Notes: generated by a model not told the origin, from the letters alone. Numbered from the stretch's first letter, positions 16,198 through 28,613 are shown. The stretch is DNA of 64,000 nt from Rubrivivax sp. (GCA_020248915.1 JADCGP010000017.1:1-64000); one strand, 5' to 3'. Program-made: numbers and translations.

Positions 16198-17760
16198 TCA
16201 CGTGACGGGAGCGGGGTTGAACAGCACGAGCTGGTTGTGCAGTCCCCAGCGCTCGGCCCAGGTGCGGCGCCCGCTGGCCACCTCCAGCAGCAGCCGGAAC
16301 AGTGCCCATCCGGTCTCCTCCACCGTGGCCTCGCCGCTGGCGATGCGGCCGGCGTCCAGGTCCATCAGGTCGTGCCAGCGCCGCGCCAGCTCGGTGCGCG
16401 TGGCCACCTTGATCACCGGGCAGGCCGCGAGCCCGTAGGGCGTGCCGCGACCGGTCGTGAACACGTGCAGGTTCATCCCGGCGGCCAGCTGCAGCGTGCC
16501 GCAGACGAAGTCGCTGGCCGGCGTGGCCGCGTACAGCAGCCCGCGGACCGTGGCGCGATCGCCCGGAGGCACAACGCCGGAGATCGGCGCGCTGCCCGAC
16601 TTGACGATCGAGCCCATCGCCTTCTCGACGATGTTGGACAACCCGCCGGCCTTGTTGCCCGGGGTGGTGTTGGCGCTGCGGTCCACGCCGCCGCGCCGCA
16701 GGTAGTCGTCGTACCAGGCCATCTCGCGCAGCATCGCCTGGGCCACCTCGGGGCTGGCGGCGCGTGCGGCGAGCTGCGCGATGCCGTCGCGCACCTCGGT
16801 GGTCTCGGAGAACATCACCGTCGCGCCGGCGCGCACCAGCAGGTCGGCGCAGGCCCCGACCGCCGGGTTGGCGGTGACGCCGGACAGCGCGTCGCTGCCC
16901 CCGCACTGCACACCGACGACCAGTTCACTGGCGGGCACCGTCTCGCGGCGGCGGGCGTCCAGGCGCTCGAGGTGGACGCGCGCGCGCTCGACGATGCGGT
17001 CGACCATGGAGCCGAACCCCACGTGGGCGGGGTCCTGCAGGCAGACCACGTCGGGCGCGTCCTCCCCGGCAGCCAGAGCGATGCTGCCGGGCGGCAGCAG
17101 CCTTGCCGGCTGCAGCTTCTCGCAACCCAGGCTCACCACCAGCAGCTCGCCGCCGAAGTTGGGGTTGCGTGCCAGGTTGCGCAGCGTGCGTATCGGGATC
17201 TCGGCACCGGGGGCGTCGATGGCCACGCCGCAGCCGTAGGCGTGCTCGAGAGCGACGACGCCGTCGACGTTCGGAAAGCGCGGCAGCACCTCGCTGCGGA
17301 TGCGCGCAGCCGCCACCTCCACGACGCCGGCCACGCACTGCACCGTCTGCGTGATGGCGAGCAGGTTGCGCGTGCCGACGCTGCCGTCGGCGTTGCGGTA
17401 GCCCTCGAAGGTATGGCCCTCCAGCGCGGGCAGCGCCGGCGCACGCGCGGTGGCCAGGGGCAGGCCGTCCAGCACGGGCGCGGGCGGCGGCTCGAGCAGC
17501 CGCTCGTGCACCCAGCGGCCCGCCGCGACGGCCGCGCGCGCACGGCCGATCGCCACGCCGTAGCGCAGCACCGGCGCGCCGGCCGCAATGTCGACCAGCG
17601 CCACCTTGTGCGCCTGCGGCACCGCCTCGAGCAGGACCGGGCCGCCCGGCAGTGCCGTGCCCGCCGGCAGCCCGCCGTCGTTGGCCACGACGGCCACGTT
17701 GTCGTCGGCGTGCATGCGCACCATGACCGGGTTGCGCGAGGCGTCGGGAGGGGCATCCAT
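16198..17760 (-). CDS. UxaA/GarD-family sugar-acid dehydratase
   Basis: 520 residues from ATG 17760. The family removes water from altronate or galactarate using iron. The N-terminal SAF domain (about 10-90) contains the start [13 protein letters not shown] and a downstream VPQAHKVAL segment. The main domain follows with [22 protein letters not shown] and SLGCEKLQ, then [10 protein letters not shown] and [13 protein letters not shown], which are the expected conserved blocks. Length is close to GarD (about 523 in E. coli) and longer than UxaA (about 495), but the substrate cannot be fixed from sequence alone. No other uronate or aldarate genes lie nearby. Divergent from gmk. Confidence 0.88.
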   Translation of the reverse strand: MDAPPDASRNPVMVRMHADDNVAVVANDGGLPAGTALPGGPVLLEAVPQAHKVALVDIAAGAPVLRYGVAIGRARAAVAAGRWVHERLLEPPPAPVLDGLPLATARAPALPALEGHTFEGYRNADGSVGTRNLLAITQTVQCVAGVVEVAAARIRSEVLPRFPNVDGVVALEHAYGCGVAIDAPGAEIPIRTLRNLARNPNFGGELLVVSLGCEKLQPARLLPPGSIALAAGEDAPDVVCLQDPAHVGFGSMVDRIVERARVHLERLDARRRETVPASELVVGVQCGGSDALSGVTANPAVGACADLLVRAGATVMFSETTEVRDGIAQLAARAASPEVAQAMLREMAWYDDYLRRGGVDRSANTTPGNKAGGLSNIVEKAMGSIVKSGSAPISGVVPPGDRATVRGLLYAATPASDFVCGTLQLAAGMNLHVFTTGRGTPYGLAACPVIKVATRTELARRWHDLMDLDAGRIASGEATVEETGWALFRLLLEVASGRRTWAERWGLHNQLVLFNPAPVT

Positions 17761-18032
17761 CGTCGTGACCTCCAGGTAGCCAGGGCGGGCGCTTGCGGCA
17801 CCGAGACCGCGCCCGCACGGCGCAAACGGAAATGCTCGCCCGGGCCCGGTCTGCGCGATCGTAGGCCAGGACGGCCGCCCACGCCCCTTCCTGCGCTTGC
17901 TGCCGCTCCCGGCGCTCCGGCGGCTCCGGCCGCGGCCGACGCTCCCCCGCCCTGGGACGCCTGCCCAGGACCGAGGAGGCCTGCCGCCGCACCGGCGCCG
18001 GGCAGGCCCGCGTTCCCGTGGACAATCGCCCG

Positions 18033-18653
18033 ATGGAGACCCCGGGCAACCTGTTCTGCGTGGCCGCGCCCAGCGGCGCCGGCAAGTCCAGCCTCGTCAA
18101 GGCCCTGCTCGAACTCGACTCGCACCTGATGGTGTCGGTCTCGCACACGACCCGCGCGCCCCGCGGCCAGGAGCTGCACGGCCGCGAGTACTGGTTCGTC
18201 GACGAGGCCGAGTTCCGCGCGATGATCGAGCGCGGCGAGTTCTTCGAGTGGGCACACGTCCACGGCCACCTGTACGGCACGTCGCGCAAGGCCATCGAGG
18301 CCCGGCTCGCCCAGGGGGAGGACGTGGTGCTGGAGATCGACTGGCAGGGCGCGCTGCAGATCAAGCAGCTGTTCGGCCACGCGGTGCTGATCTTCGTGCT
18401 GCCCCCGTCCTGGGACGAGCTGGAGCAGCGCCTGCGGCGCCGCGGCGAGGACGGTCCGGCGGTCATCACCACGCGCATGGCCAACGCGCGTGCCGAGGTC
18501 GCGCAGGCGCGCCACTTCGACTACGTGATCGTCAACAGCCTGTTCGAGACCGCGCTGTTCGACCTGAAGACGGTGGTGCACTCGCAGCGCCTGAAGTACG
18601 CCGCCCAGCGCCGCGCCCGCTCGCAGGTGTTCAGCGCCCTGGGGTTGGACTGA
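18033..18653 (+). CDS. gmk: guanylate kinase
   Basis: 206 residues from ATG 18033; an in-frame GTG at 18018 would add five residues. Converts GMP to GDP with ATP. Seen: P-loop APSGAGKSS near the N-terminus, the GMP-binding stretch [11 protein letters not shown] and the YWFVDEAEF segment, and [11 protein letters not shown]. Full length and intact. rpoZ follows 62 bases later and spoT after it; gmk-rpoZ-spoT is a conserved proteobacterial order linking GTP supply to ppGpp control. Confidence 0.97.
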   Translation: METPGNLFCVAAPSGAGKSSLVKALLELDSHLMVSVSHTTRAPRGQELHGREYWFVDEAEFRAMIERGEFFEWAHVHGHLYGTSRKAIEARLAQGEDVVLEIDWQGALQIKQLFGHAVLIFVLPPSWDELEQRLRRRGEDGPAVITTRMANARAEVAQARHFDYVIVNSLFETALFDLKTVVHSQRLKYAAQRRARSQVFSALGLD

Positions 18654-18663
18654 CGCGCGGCGG

Positions 18664-18669
18664 TATACT
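18664..18669 (+). promoter_or_regulatory. possible -10 box upstream of rpoZ
   Basis: TATACT (five of six to consensus) lies 46 bases before the rpoZ ATG. The nearest -35-like TTGGAC (18645-18650) is only 13 bases away, which is too close, so this is a weak call. Confidence 0.3.
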
Positions 18670-18715
18670 TGGCGGCTTCGCCCAGGACGAACATCCGGAC
18701 ACGCCGGACACCCCA

Positions 18716-18919
18716 ATGGCCCGCATCACCGTCGAAGACTGCCTGTCCAAGATTCCCAACCGGTTCCAGCTCGTGCTGGCAGCAACCTACCGTGCGCGGA
18801 TGCTGAGCCAGGGCCACTCGCCCAAGGTCGAGACGCGCAACAAGCCCGGCGTGACCGCGCTGCGCGAGGTGGCCGCCGGAGAGGTGGGCCTCGAGATGCT
18901 GCGCAAGGTGCCGGTCTGA
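18716..18919 (+). CDS. rpoZ: RNA polymerase omega subunit
   Basis: 67 residues. It helps assemble beta-prime into RNA polymerase and contributes to a ppGpp-binding site. The start [26 protein letters not shown] and [11 protein letters not shown] are typical omega motifs. Shorter than the 91-residue E. coli protein, as is usual in Burkholderiales. Lies between gmk and spoT and is followed by a long GC hairpin. Confidence 0.96.
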   Translation: MARITVEDCLSKIPNRFQLVLAATYRARMLSQGHSPKVETRNKPGVTALREVAAGEVGLEMLRKVPV

Positions 18920-18982
18920 GTCCGCGCGTGCGAGCGGCGGCATAGCAGCCGCACCGCTGGCCGCCGTCCCTCCCGATCCCGC

Positions 18983-19020
18983 CCGCGGGCGCCCTCCCTC
19001 ACAGGGAGCGGCGCCCGCGG
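18983..19020 (+). terminator. strong GC hairpin after rpoZ
   Basis: CCGCGGGCGCC (18983-18993) pairs with GGCGCCCGCGG (19010-19020), extended by CTCCCT/AGGGAG with one unpaired base and a 3-base loop. The T run is poor (GCGCTTT). It may pause or end the gmk-rpoZ transcript before spoT. Confidence 0.5.
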
Positions 19021-19133
19021 CGCTTTGGGGCCGGCCGCTGCGCGGCGGCAGCGCCCGCCACGTTTCTCGCAGTGCCGGCGGGGTCGGCGGCGGCAGCGAT
19101 GCCGGCGGCGGCTTCCGCGCTAAGCTACGGCTC

Positions 19134-21425
<2,292 letters not shown>

Positions 21426-21458
21426 CGGCACGGGCCTCTCGCGCGGCGGCGCCTGCGC

Positions 21459-22034
21459 CTAGCCCGGGGCCCCTGGTCCGGGGTACCACACGGCCAAGAC
21501 CTCGACCACCTCGACGCCGCCCGGCGTCGGCACCTGCACCTCGTCACCGGTGCGCGCCTTGATCAGCGCCCGCGCCACCGGCGCCACCCAGCTCACCTCG
21601 CCCGCCAGCGCGTCGGCCTCGTCGATGCCCTTGATCGTGATCGTGCGCTGCTCGCCGCGCGCGGTGGCGTAGGTGACGGTGGCGCCGAAGAAGACCTGGT
21701 CCCGGCCATGGTGAGCGGAGGGGTCGGCGACCTCGGCGATGTCCAGCCGCCGCGTCAGGAAGCGGATGCGGCGGTCGATCTCGCGCAGCCGCTTCTTGCC
21801 GTAGAGGTAGTCGCCGTTCTCCGAGCGGTCGCCGTTGCTCGCCGCCCAAGACACGACCTCGACCATCCGCGGTCGCTCCACGTCGAGCAGCCGCAGCAGT
21901 TCCTCGCGCAGCCGGCGGTAGCCCTGGGGCGTGATGTAGTTTCGCGCACCGGCAGGCAGCGGTGGCAGGGCTGGGGAATCGTCCTCGTCGACGGCATCGT
22001 CGCCGTCGCCCTCCCGCACGAACGCCTTGTTCAC
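21459..22034 (-). CDS. greB: transcript cleavage factor GreB
   Basis: 191 residues from GTG 22034 (VNKAFVREG). Binds the RNA polymerase secondary channel and stimulates cleavage of backtracked RNA. Seen: the N-terminal coiled coil (ITPQGYRRLREEL and ENGDYLYGKKRLREID) with the acidic tip, and the C-terminal FKBP-like half with VFFGATVTY and EVSWVAPVARALI. About 25-30 residues longer at the N-terminus than E. coli GreB because of an acidic linker (EGDGDDAVDEDD). Convergent with spoT, with 33 bases between. Confidence 0.93.
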   Translation of the reverse strand: MNKAFVREGDGDDAVDEDDSPALPPLPAGARNYITPQGYRRLREELLRLLDVERPRMVEVVSWAASNGDRSENGDYLYGKKRLREIDRRIRFLTRRLDIAEVADPSAHHGRDQVFFGATVTYATARGEQRTITIKGIDEADALAGEVSWVAPVARALIKARTGDEVQVPTPGGVEVVEVLAVWYPGPGAPG

Positions 22035-22382
22035 GGACGCACCGTCTGGAACGTCGTGATGCCCGGCACGCCGGTTCGCGCCGCCCCCCCACCTGCGGGG
22101 GGGCGAGGCTCGATGCGTTGCGGCACTCCAGGCCTGCGGCCCGGGTCGCTCGGGCCGCCGACGAGGTGCTGCAGGGAACTCATGGGCATGCGAGGGCGCA
22201 CCAGGCGCGGCTGGGATGGGAGTCAGGAGCCTCCGCACCAAGGCGTTGGCACCAAGTCGTAACAGCGGATTGTCTCCGCGCGGTGGCGAGTGCGATCATC
22301 ATGTTGAGGAGATTGTCCTGAAGGTCGGACCGGCGCGGGCCGATGGCCGATCAAGGTGTTCCCGGTCCGCTGTTCGCCGCCC
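22035..22382. other. 348-base divergent regulatory gap
   Basis: Lies between greB (minus) and the sensor-like gene (plus). It holds a perfect 9-bp hairpin (22082-22105), 48 bases upstream of greB. Toward the plus-strand gene there is a weak promoter candidate, TTGTCT at 22270-22275 and GATCAT at 22294-22299 with an 18-base spacer. No gene is supported. Confidence 0.5.
22082..22105. repeat. 9-bp perfect GC hairpin in the greB leader
   Basis: CGCCCCCCC and GGGGGGGCG pair around a 6-base loop. If greB is transcribed from further upstream, this hairpin sits in its 5' leader and could affect expression. Confidence 0.45.
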
Positions 22383-23600
22383 ATGCCCTCCCCAATCCCC
22401 GACCACGCCAGCAACGGCACGGTGCCAGACCCAGCCACGCCTCCATCCAGCGGCTGGCGCAAGACAAGCCCGCGCCGGCTGCTCGCCGTGCTCGGCGCGC
22501 TCGGCATGGTGATGGTGGCCACGCCGCTGGCCGAGGTGCTGCGGCGCCAGTCCGAGGACTTGGCGCGCCTGCAGGACGCGACGCAGCGCATCGTGCCGCT
22601 GCAGGCCAACGTGGGAGTGCAGCGCGCGCTGCTCGATCACCAGTTCCTGGCCTCGGCGACGCTCGGTGGACAGCCCGAACGCGAGGCCGAGCGGCAGACG
22701 CAGCAGGCCGTCGTCGGCGTGCGCATCGACACGTTGCACCTGGCATTGACACAGGCTCACGAGCCTGAGGCGATGGGCGAGCATGATGCCCTGCGCGAGG
22801 ACTGGCGCGTGCTGGCGTCGCGGCTCGAGGCGCGCCGCATCGACGCTGACACCAGCCAGCGCAGCCATCGGCTGCTGATCGACCAGTCGATCCAGATCGG
22901 CGACCTGCTCGTCGGGTGGCCGGGGCAGTCGACGGTCACCGGGGAGGCCGGCGGCAGCGCCGACTTGCGACGGCGGGCCGCAGCAACCAGCCGCCTCGCC
23001 TGGCAGGCGCTGCCCCGGCTGGAACACGCCATCGCCGGGATGGGGACCGACGGGCCCGCCCCTGGCGAGCTGCTCGCCGTCCTCCGTTCGTCATGGCGGC
23101 AGGTGCAGCGGCTGGCGGCTGCCGGGCAGGATCCGGCCGCGCCTGAACTCGAACGTGCGCTTCGGCCCTGGCTGGCCGAAGTGCCTGGGCAGCACGAGGC
23201 GGCACCTGCCGCCGATCTGGGCGCGCTGGCGCCGGCACGGCAGGCCGTTCGCGCCTGGGCGGACCGAGCCCAGCAGGCCGCCGCGGTCGAGCGCGCCCGC
23301 GCCGCCGCGCAGGCCGAGGCGACCCTCAGCCTCACGACCGCCGGCGCGGCGCTCGGGCTGCTGGCGTACGTGCTGCTGGCCTGGGCCGTGGCGCGCAGGC
23401 TGCGCCGCATCGACCCCGGCGGCTTCCCGCCCGCGCCGCAGGCCGAGGGCGCCGAGGGTGCCCCTGCGGACGCAAGCACTCCGCGCAGCGAGGCCGCGCG
23501 GCTGCTCGGGCGCCTGCGCGACGCGCAGGCCGGCGGATGGTCCGGCACTCACCGCGGACGGCGGAGAGGCTCGGCGTCGCCGCAGGACACCGACCGCTGA
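22383..23600 (+). CDS. two-helix membrane sensor-like protein without output domain
   Basis: 405 residues from ATG 22383, or 414 from GTG 22356. I do not recognise a family. A first membrane helix (about residues 33-52, LLAVLGALGMVMVATPLAEV) is followed by a long, mostly helical, probably periplasmic section of about 260 residues. A second membrane helix (about 320-345, SLTTAGAALGLLAYVLLAWA) leads to a short Pro/Ala/Arg-rich cytoplasmic tail. The topology matches a chemoreceptor or sensor kinase input half, but no HAMP, signalling or kinase domain follows. Convergent with the PAS-GGDEF-EAL gene 45 bases away, which has the same input topology. Confidence 0.6.
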   Translation: MPSPIPDHASNGTVPDPATPPSSGWRKTSPRRLLAVLGALGMVMVATPLAEVLRRQSEDLARLQDATQRIVPLQANVGVQRALLDHQFLASATLGGQPEREAERQTQQAVVGVRIDTLHLALTQAHEPEAMGEHDALREDWRVLASRLEARRIDADTSQRSHRLLIDQSIQIGDLLVGWPGQSTVTGEAGGSADLRRRAAATSRLAWQALPRLEHAIAGMGTDGPAPGELLAVLRSSWRQVQRLAAAGQDPAAPELERALRPWLAEVPGQHEAAPAADLGALAPARQAVRAWADRAQQAAAVERARAAAQAEATLSLTTAGAALGLLAYVLLAWAVARRLRRIDPGGFPPAPQAEGAEGAPADASTPRSEAARLLGRLRDAQAGGWSGTHRGRRRGSASPQDTDR

Positions 23601-23645
23601 TCGCGGCGGCCGCGTCCGCGGGCTGCGAGCCCAGGCCTGCAGCCG

Positions 23646-26468
23646 TCAGGCTGGTGCCGATGCGGCCGCCAGCCGCTCGCGGATCCAGCGGTCGATCTCC
23701 GGGCCCGTCAGCGGCCGGCCGTACAGCCAGCCCTGGCCGAGGTCGCAGTCCAGCGAGCGCATCAGGGCTGCCTGGCCGTCGGTCTCGATACCCTCGGCAA
23801 CCGTGACCATGCCGAGGGTCCGGGCCACGCGGATCGTGGCCTCGATCAGCACACGGTGGTACTCCACGGTCTCGGCGTGGACGACGAAGCTGCGGTCGAT
23901 CTTCACCGTGTCCACTGGCAGCTGGTGCAGGCAGGCGAGCGACGAGTAGCCCGTGCCGAAGTCGTCCAGCGCCAGCCGCAGGCCCCGCGCCTTGAACTCG
24001 CGCAGCGTGGACTGAACCCGCTCGTCCTGTGCCGCAAGGCTCTCGGTCACCTCGAGCAGCAGCGCGGAGGGCGGCATGGCGGCGCTGTCCAGCGCCCTCG
24101 TCACGTCGTCGACCAGGCCGGGCCGGTCGAGCTGAGCCCGCGACAGGTTCACCGAGAGCAACGCGGGTGCATCGGGCCCCAGAGAGCGGCGCCAGTCTGC
24201 GAACTGGGCGCACGCGAGATCGAGCACCCGGCGGCCCACGTCGTCGATCAGGCCGCATTCCTCGGCCACGCCGATGAAGGCGGCAGGCGCCAGCAGCCCG
24301 CGCTCGGGATGCTGCCAGCGCACCAGAGCCTCGACCCCCTGCATGCGCTGGCTGGCCAGATCCACCAGCGGCTGGTAGACGACGAAGAGCTCGTCGTTGC
24401 GCAGAGCCCGGCGCAGGTCCTGCTCGACGGCCAGCGTCTGCGCCAGCCGGTCGTGCATCGCCGGCTCGAACAGCACCCAGCGGCCGCGACCGCTGCGCTT
24501 CGCATGGTACATCGCGGTGTCGGCACAGCGCAGCAGGTCCTCGGCGTCGGCAGCACCGTCGCAGCAGAGCACGGCGCCGATGCTCGCGCCGCCCCGCACC
24601 GGATGGTCGAGCACGGTGCAGGGCTCCGACAGTTCGCCGAGCAGGCGCCCGGTCACCGCGGCCAGTACATCGGCATCTCGCACGCCGTCCAGCACGACGA
24701 CGAACTCGTCACCACCCATTCGTGCCGCGAGGTCCTGCGTGGCCAGCAGGCGGGCCAGCCCATCGCCGGGTCGCAGCGCATGCCGCAGCCGCAGGGCGAC
24801 CTGGCGCAGCAGTTCGTCGCCTGCGGCGTGGCCGAGGCTGTCGTTGACGTGCTTGAAGCGGTCGAAGTCGATGAACAACACCGCGAAGCCGTAGCCGGGG
24901 TGCCGCCCGGCGTGGGCGATCGCGTGGCGCACCCGCTCGAGGGCGACCGCGCGGTTGGGCAGGCCGGTCAGGCCGTCGGTGCGGGCGCTGGCATGCAGGC
25001 GGTCCTGCAGCCGACGGTGCTCGGTGACGTCGCCCAGGCAAGTGACGACGCCGTTGCGGTTGCCGTTCACGTCGCGCAGCGGCTCGGTGTTGACGAGCAG
25101 CCAGCGCAAGCCCCCTTCGGCCAGCCGGACGCCGATCGCCTCCCCGCGGCGCGGCTGTCCGTCGGCCAGGGTCTGCATCGCCGGGTGCTGATCGGCCGGC
25201 AGGTCGCTGCCGTCTTCGCGCAGCGCGTGCCATGACGGCGGGCCGCGGCCGTCGCGCTCGAGCATCCCGTCGCGATCCACGCCGAGCAGCTGCTCGGCCA
25301 CCCGGTTGGCATCGACCACGCTGCCCGCCTCGTCCTGCACCACGACCCCGACCGGCAGCGCCTCCCACAGCACCTGCAGCTTGCGCTGCTCGGCCATGCG
25401 CTGGGTCACATCGGTGCCGACGGAAACGAAGCCCACCGTCACGCCGTGCCGGTCCAGGCGCGGCTGCACGTCGATGTCGAGCCACAGCGAGCGCCCATCG
25501 CGCCGGCGGCACAGGAGCTCGACCCGCGCTGCACGGCCGTCGGCCCGTGCCGCCTCCAGGCGTGAGCGGGCTTGCGGATCGGCGTGCGGGTGCTGCAGCA
25601 GGTCCCACGTCATCGCGCCGCGCGCCTCGCCCAGCGACCAGCCGGTCAGCCGCGTGAAGGACTCGTTTGCCCACTCGATCCGGTCCTGAGCATCGGTGAG
25701 GAGCACGAGCGCGGACGTGCGCGAGGCCACGTGGGCCAGCTGCTCGAGCTCGAGGGACTGCACGCCCAGCAGGTCGATCTGCCGCCGCACGAGCCGCGCG
25801 GTCGGCTCGACGATGGCCACCGCCAGCACGAGCAGCAGCGCAAGCACGGCCACGCCCTGCAGCTGCAGCTGCCGCGCTGCCTCGTCGACGCGGCGCTCGG
25901 CGTCCTCGTGCAGGCCCTGTTGCAGCGCTGCTGCGGCCATGCCGGCCTGCCGGGACTCGGCCTGCACGGACTGCGCGAGCGCGGCGATGTCGCCGGACGC
26001 ATCGCCGTTGCGCTGCAGCGCACGGACCAGGGCGTGAGCCCGGTACCACAGCCGCTCGCGGGACGCCTCCCAGGCATCGCGCGCTGCGCGCAGGTCGCCG
26101 CGGCCGGACTGGTCGATCGCCTCGCGCGCCAGCCCGTCGAGGCGGACGGCGGAGGCGGCTGCCTCGACGAGCGTCTGCTCGAGCTGCTGGCGGACGACCG
26201 CTCCGGTGGCCGGGTCGGCGCGCGCCAGCAACGCATGCCTGCCGAGCTGCAGCGCCTGCGCCTGCAGCAGGCTGGCCGCCTCGACCACGGCCAGGTCGCG
26301 CGTGCGCACGGAGTCCAGCACCAGCGCGCGCTGGCCCTGCCAAAGCCACAGCGCGGCCAGGGCGGCGAACGCCAGGTAGACCGACACCCGCACGCGCCAC
26401 GGCAGCGCGCCCTCGCCGCCCCGGCGCGCCGCGCCGGCTGGTGGGGACATCGGGGCGACGGTCGACAT
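23646..26468 (-). CDS. PAS-GGDEF-EAL membrane protein for cyclic-di-GMP turnover
   Basis: 940 residues from ATG 26468; a second start at 26453 is possible. Two membrane helices (about 25-45 and 205-228) enclose a periplasmic sensor part. Two PAS domains follow (about 250-370 and 380-490). The GGDEF domain has an intact MGGDEF, but the RxxD inhibitory site (RPGD) lies further upstream than usual because of a short insert (LLATQDLAA). The EAL domain keeps EALVRW, LEVTES, DDFGTGYSS, KIDRSF and VAEGIET, so diesterase activity is likely. Net direction cannot be told from sequence. Lies 120 bases downstream of the mcp gene on the same strand. Confidence 0.92.
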   Translation of the reverse strand: MSTVAPMSPPAGAARRGGEGALPWRVRVSVYLAFAALAALWLWQGQRALVLDSVRTRDLAVVEAASLLQAQALQLGRHALLARADPATGAVVRQQLEQTLVEAAASAVRLDGLAREAIDQSGRGDLRAARDAWEASRERLWYRAHALVRALQRNGDASGDIAALAQSVQAESRQAGMAAAALQQGLHEDAERRVDEAARQLQLQGVAVLALLLVLAVAIVEPTARLVRRQIDLLGVQSLELEQLAHVASRTSALVLLTDAQDRIEWANESFTRLTGWSLGEARGAMTWDLLQHPHADPQARSRLEAARADGRAARVELLCRRRDGRSLWLDIDVQPRLDRHGVTVGFVSVGTDVTQRMAEQRKLQVLWEALPVGVVVQDEAGSVVDANRVAEQLLGVDRDGMLERDGRGPPSWHALREDGSDLPADQHPAMQTLADGQPRRGEAIGVRLAEGGLRWLLVNTEPLRDVNGNRNGVVTCLGDVTEHRRLQDRLHASARTDGLTGLPNRAVALERVRHAIAHAGRHPGYGFAVLFIDFDRFKHVNDSLGHAAGDELLRQVALRLRHALRPGDGLARLLATQDLAARMGGDEFVVVLDGVRDADVLAAVTGRLLGELSEPCTVLDHPVRGGASIGAVLCCDGAADAEDLLRCADTAMYHAKRSGRGRWVLFEPAMHDRLAQTLAVEQDLRRALRNDELFVVYQPLVDLASQRMQGVEALVRWQHPERGLLAPAAFIGVAEECGLIDDVGRRVLDLACAQFADWRRSLGPDAPALLSVNLSRAQLDRPGLVDDVTRALDSAAMPPSALLLEVTESLAAQDERVQSTLREFKARGLRLALDDFGTGYSSLACLHQLPVDTVKIDRSFVVHAETVEYHRVLIEATIRVARTLGMVTVAEGIETDGQAALMRSLDCDLGQGWLYGRPLTGPEIDRWIRERLAAASAPA

Positions 26469-26588
26469 GGCCTGCGGTGGAGGGGCGCCCGGGAGACGAC
26501 CGCAAGCCCGCTGCTCAGCTCGTCGGCCGGGCGCACTGCAGCTGCAGCGCGCCACGGCACGAGCCGGCGGCGCGGGTCACGTCGGCAA

Positions 26589-28613
26589 TCAGGGCAGTCG
26601 GAACGCGGACACCTCGCCGGCCAACCCCGTGGCCTGCTCCTTCAGCGAGCCGGCCGCCGCCGCGGTCTGCTCGACCAGCGCCGCGTTCTGCTGCGTGACC
26701 GTGTCCAGTTCCTGCACGGCCTTGGACGTCTGCGTGACGCCCTGGGTCTGCTCGCGCGAGCCGACGGCCACCTCCTGCAGCAGTTCCTTCACGCGACCGG
26801 CGGTGCCGACGATCTCCTCGATCGTCTCTCCGGCCTCGCGCACCACGCGGGTGCCACTCTCGACCTGTTCGAGGCTGGCGCCGATCAGCGTCTTGATCTC
26901 GCGCGCTGCGGTCGAGCTGCGCTGCGCGAGCGCACGAACCTCGCTGGCCACGACCGCGAAACCGCGGCCCTGCTCGCCGGCACGGGCGGCCTCGACCGCG
27001 GCGTTCAGCGCCAGGATGTTGGTCTGGAAGGCGATGCCATCGATCGTGCCGATGATCTCGCCGATCTTGCCCGAGCTTGAGTGGATCTTCTGCATCGTCT
27101 GGACCACCTCGCCGATGATCCGGCCACCGCGGGCAGCGACCTCCGAGTTGGTGCCGGCCAGCCGCGAGGCCTCTTCCAGCGTGATCTCGTTGTGCTTGAC
27201 GGTGGCCGCGATCTCCTCCATGGCGGAGGCCGTCTCCTCCAGGTTGGCTGCGGACTGCTCGGTGCGCGAGGACAAGTCCTGCGCGCCGCCGGCGATCTGC
27301 GTGCTCGCCGTGACGATGCTGTCGGAGGCGCGCCGGACCTGGCCGACGATGCGCTGCAACGACTGCTGCATTTGCGCCAGCGCCACGATGACGCCCGCCG
27401 CCTCGTCCGAACCCCAGGCGTGCGGACGGGTCGTCAGGTCACCGTCGCGCATCGCGTCGATGTGCCGCGACACTTCCTTCAGGCCGCCCTCGAGCACCTT
27501 GCGGAAGCTCGTGAACAGGTAGGCCGCCGCCAGCAAGCCGATGACCAGAGCGCCGATGGCGAGGGCGCGATCGCCCTGCATGCGCTGGACGCGCGCCTCG
27601 ATCAGGCGGTCGAGCTCCGCGGATGCCTGCGCGCCCAGGGCGGTCATCGCCTCGATGCTGCGTCCCGCCACGGCGATCTGCGTGTTGGCGTCGCCTGACA
27701 CGGCGGCCTGCAGCAGCGCCGAGTCGGCCTGCGCCAGCAGCGCCGCCACGGCCTGCTTGGTGGCGTCGATCTTGACCTTGGTCGCCACGTCGGCGTTGTA
27801 GGCGACCGCCTTGGCCAGGCCGGCCTCCATCGCCGCGAGGTTGCTCTGCAGCAGCGTGAGCTGTTCGATGATCAGCCGGCGCTGGGCGCCGGAGCCGCCC
27901 TTGGCAGCCAGCATCGACGCCCCCAGGCCGCCCACCTGCGAGGCCGCCTCGAGCATCACGGGCAGCCGGAACATCGCCGCGTCCATCAGGTAATAGGTGT
28001 CGATGTCCGGGTCCAGCGTCAGGTTCGAGCCGTCGGTGGACGCCCCGAGAAGGTCGAGCAGCGCCTGCGTCTTGGCGCCGTGCGCGGCGAAGACCGCATC
28101 CACGCTGCCGCCGGCCGGCGCGGCGCGTACGGCTTCGACGAAGCGGGCGCTGGCGGCGCCCGTACCGAGCTCGGCACCCAGCCGCTTGTCCACCTCCGCC
28201 AGCTTGGCCATGCGGGCGGGCACCTCGGCCTTGGCACGGGCCAGCTCGGCCCCCGCCCCGGCAACGCCGGCGGCCTCGAGCGAGGCGTGCAGGCGCTGCC
28301 GCTGCAGCACCTCCAACAGCGGCATCACGTCGGCCGCATAGGTGATCCCCAGCCGCTCCTTGGCCGAGAAGGCGATCTGCGCGTTCTGATTCGTGAAGTA
28401 CTGCCAGCCAATCACCGCCATCGGCACCAGGAACGAGCAGCCGATGATCGCGGCCTTGGCCCGGAATCCGATCGAGCGGAACAGCCGCACGCCGGGCGCC
28501 CACACGCCGTGGTAGCGGAAGAAGTCGGAGAACGAACTCGACGAACCCGCGTTCGCGGACGTCCCGTCGGCCCGCAGCGGGTACGTCAGGGTCAGGGTCG
28601 GATCGGCTTGCAT
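26589..28613 (-). CDS. methyl-accepting chemotaxis protein
   Basis: 674 residues from ATG 28613 (MQADPTLTLTYP). Membrane receptor that passes ligand signals to CheA. A cytoplasmic N-terminal stretch of about 45 residues precedes the first membrane helix (about 50-70). A long helical periplasmic domain runs to a second helix (about 318-340), then a HAMP-like linker (DGDLTTRPHAWGSDE). The signalling domain has the hairpin core FQTNILALNAAVEAARAGEQ intact. The C-terminus (SAFRLP) lacks an NWETF-type CheR tether. No che genes are in the window. Confidence 0.92.
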   Translation of the reverse strand: MQADPTLTLTYPLRADGTSANAGSSSSFSDFFRYHGVWAPGVRLFRSIGFRAKAAIIGCSFLVPMAVIGWQYFTNQNAQIAFSAKERLGITYAADVMPLLEVLQRQRLHASLEAAGVAGAGAELARAKAEVPARMAKLAEVDKRLGAELGTGAASARFVEAVRAAPAGGSVDAVFAAHGAKTQALLDLLGASTDGSNLTLDPDIDTYYLMDAAMFRLPVMLEAASQVGGLGASMLAAKGGSGAQRRLIIEQLTLLQSNLAAMEAGLAKAVAYNADVATKVKIDATKQAVAALLAQADSALLQAAVSGDANTQIAVAGRSIEAMTALGAQASAELDRLIEARVQRMQGDRALAIGALVIGLLAAAYLFTSFRKVLEGGLKEVSRHIDAMRDGDLTTRPHAWGSDEAAGVIVALAQMQQSLQRIVGQVRRASDSIVTASTQIAGGAQDLSSRTEQSAANLEETASAMEEIAATVKHNEITLEEASRLAGTNSEVAARGGRIIGEVVQTMQKIHSSSGKIGEIIGTIDGIAFQTNILALNAAVEAARAGEQGRGFAVVASEVRALAQRSSTAAREIKTLIGASLEQVESGTRVVREAGETIEEIVGTAGRVKELLQEVAVGSREQTQGVTQTSKAVQELDTVTQQNAALVEQTAAAAGSLKEQATGLAGEVSAFRLP

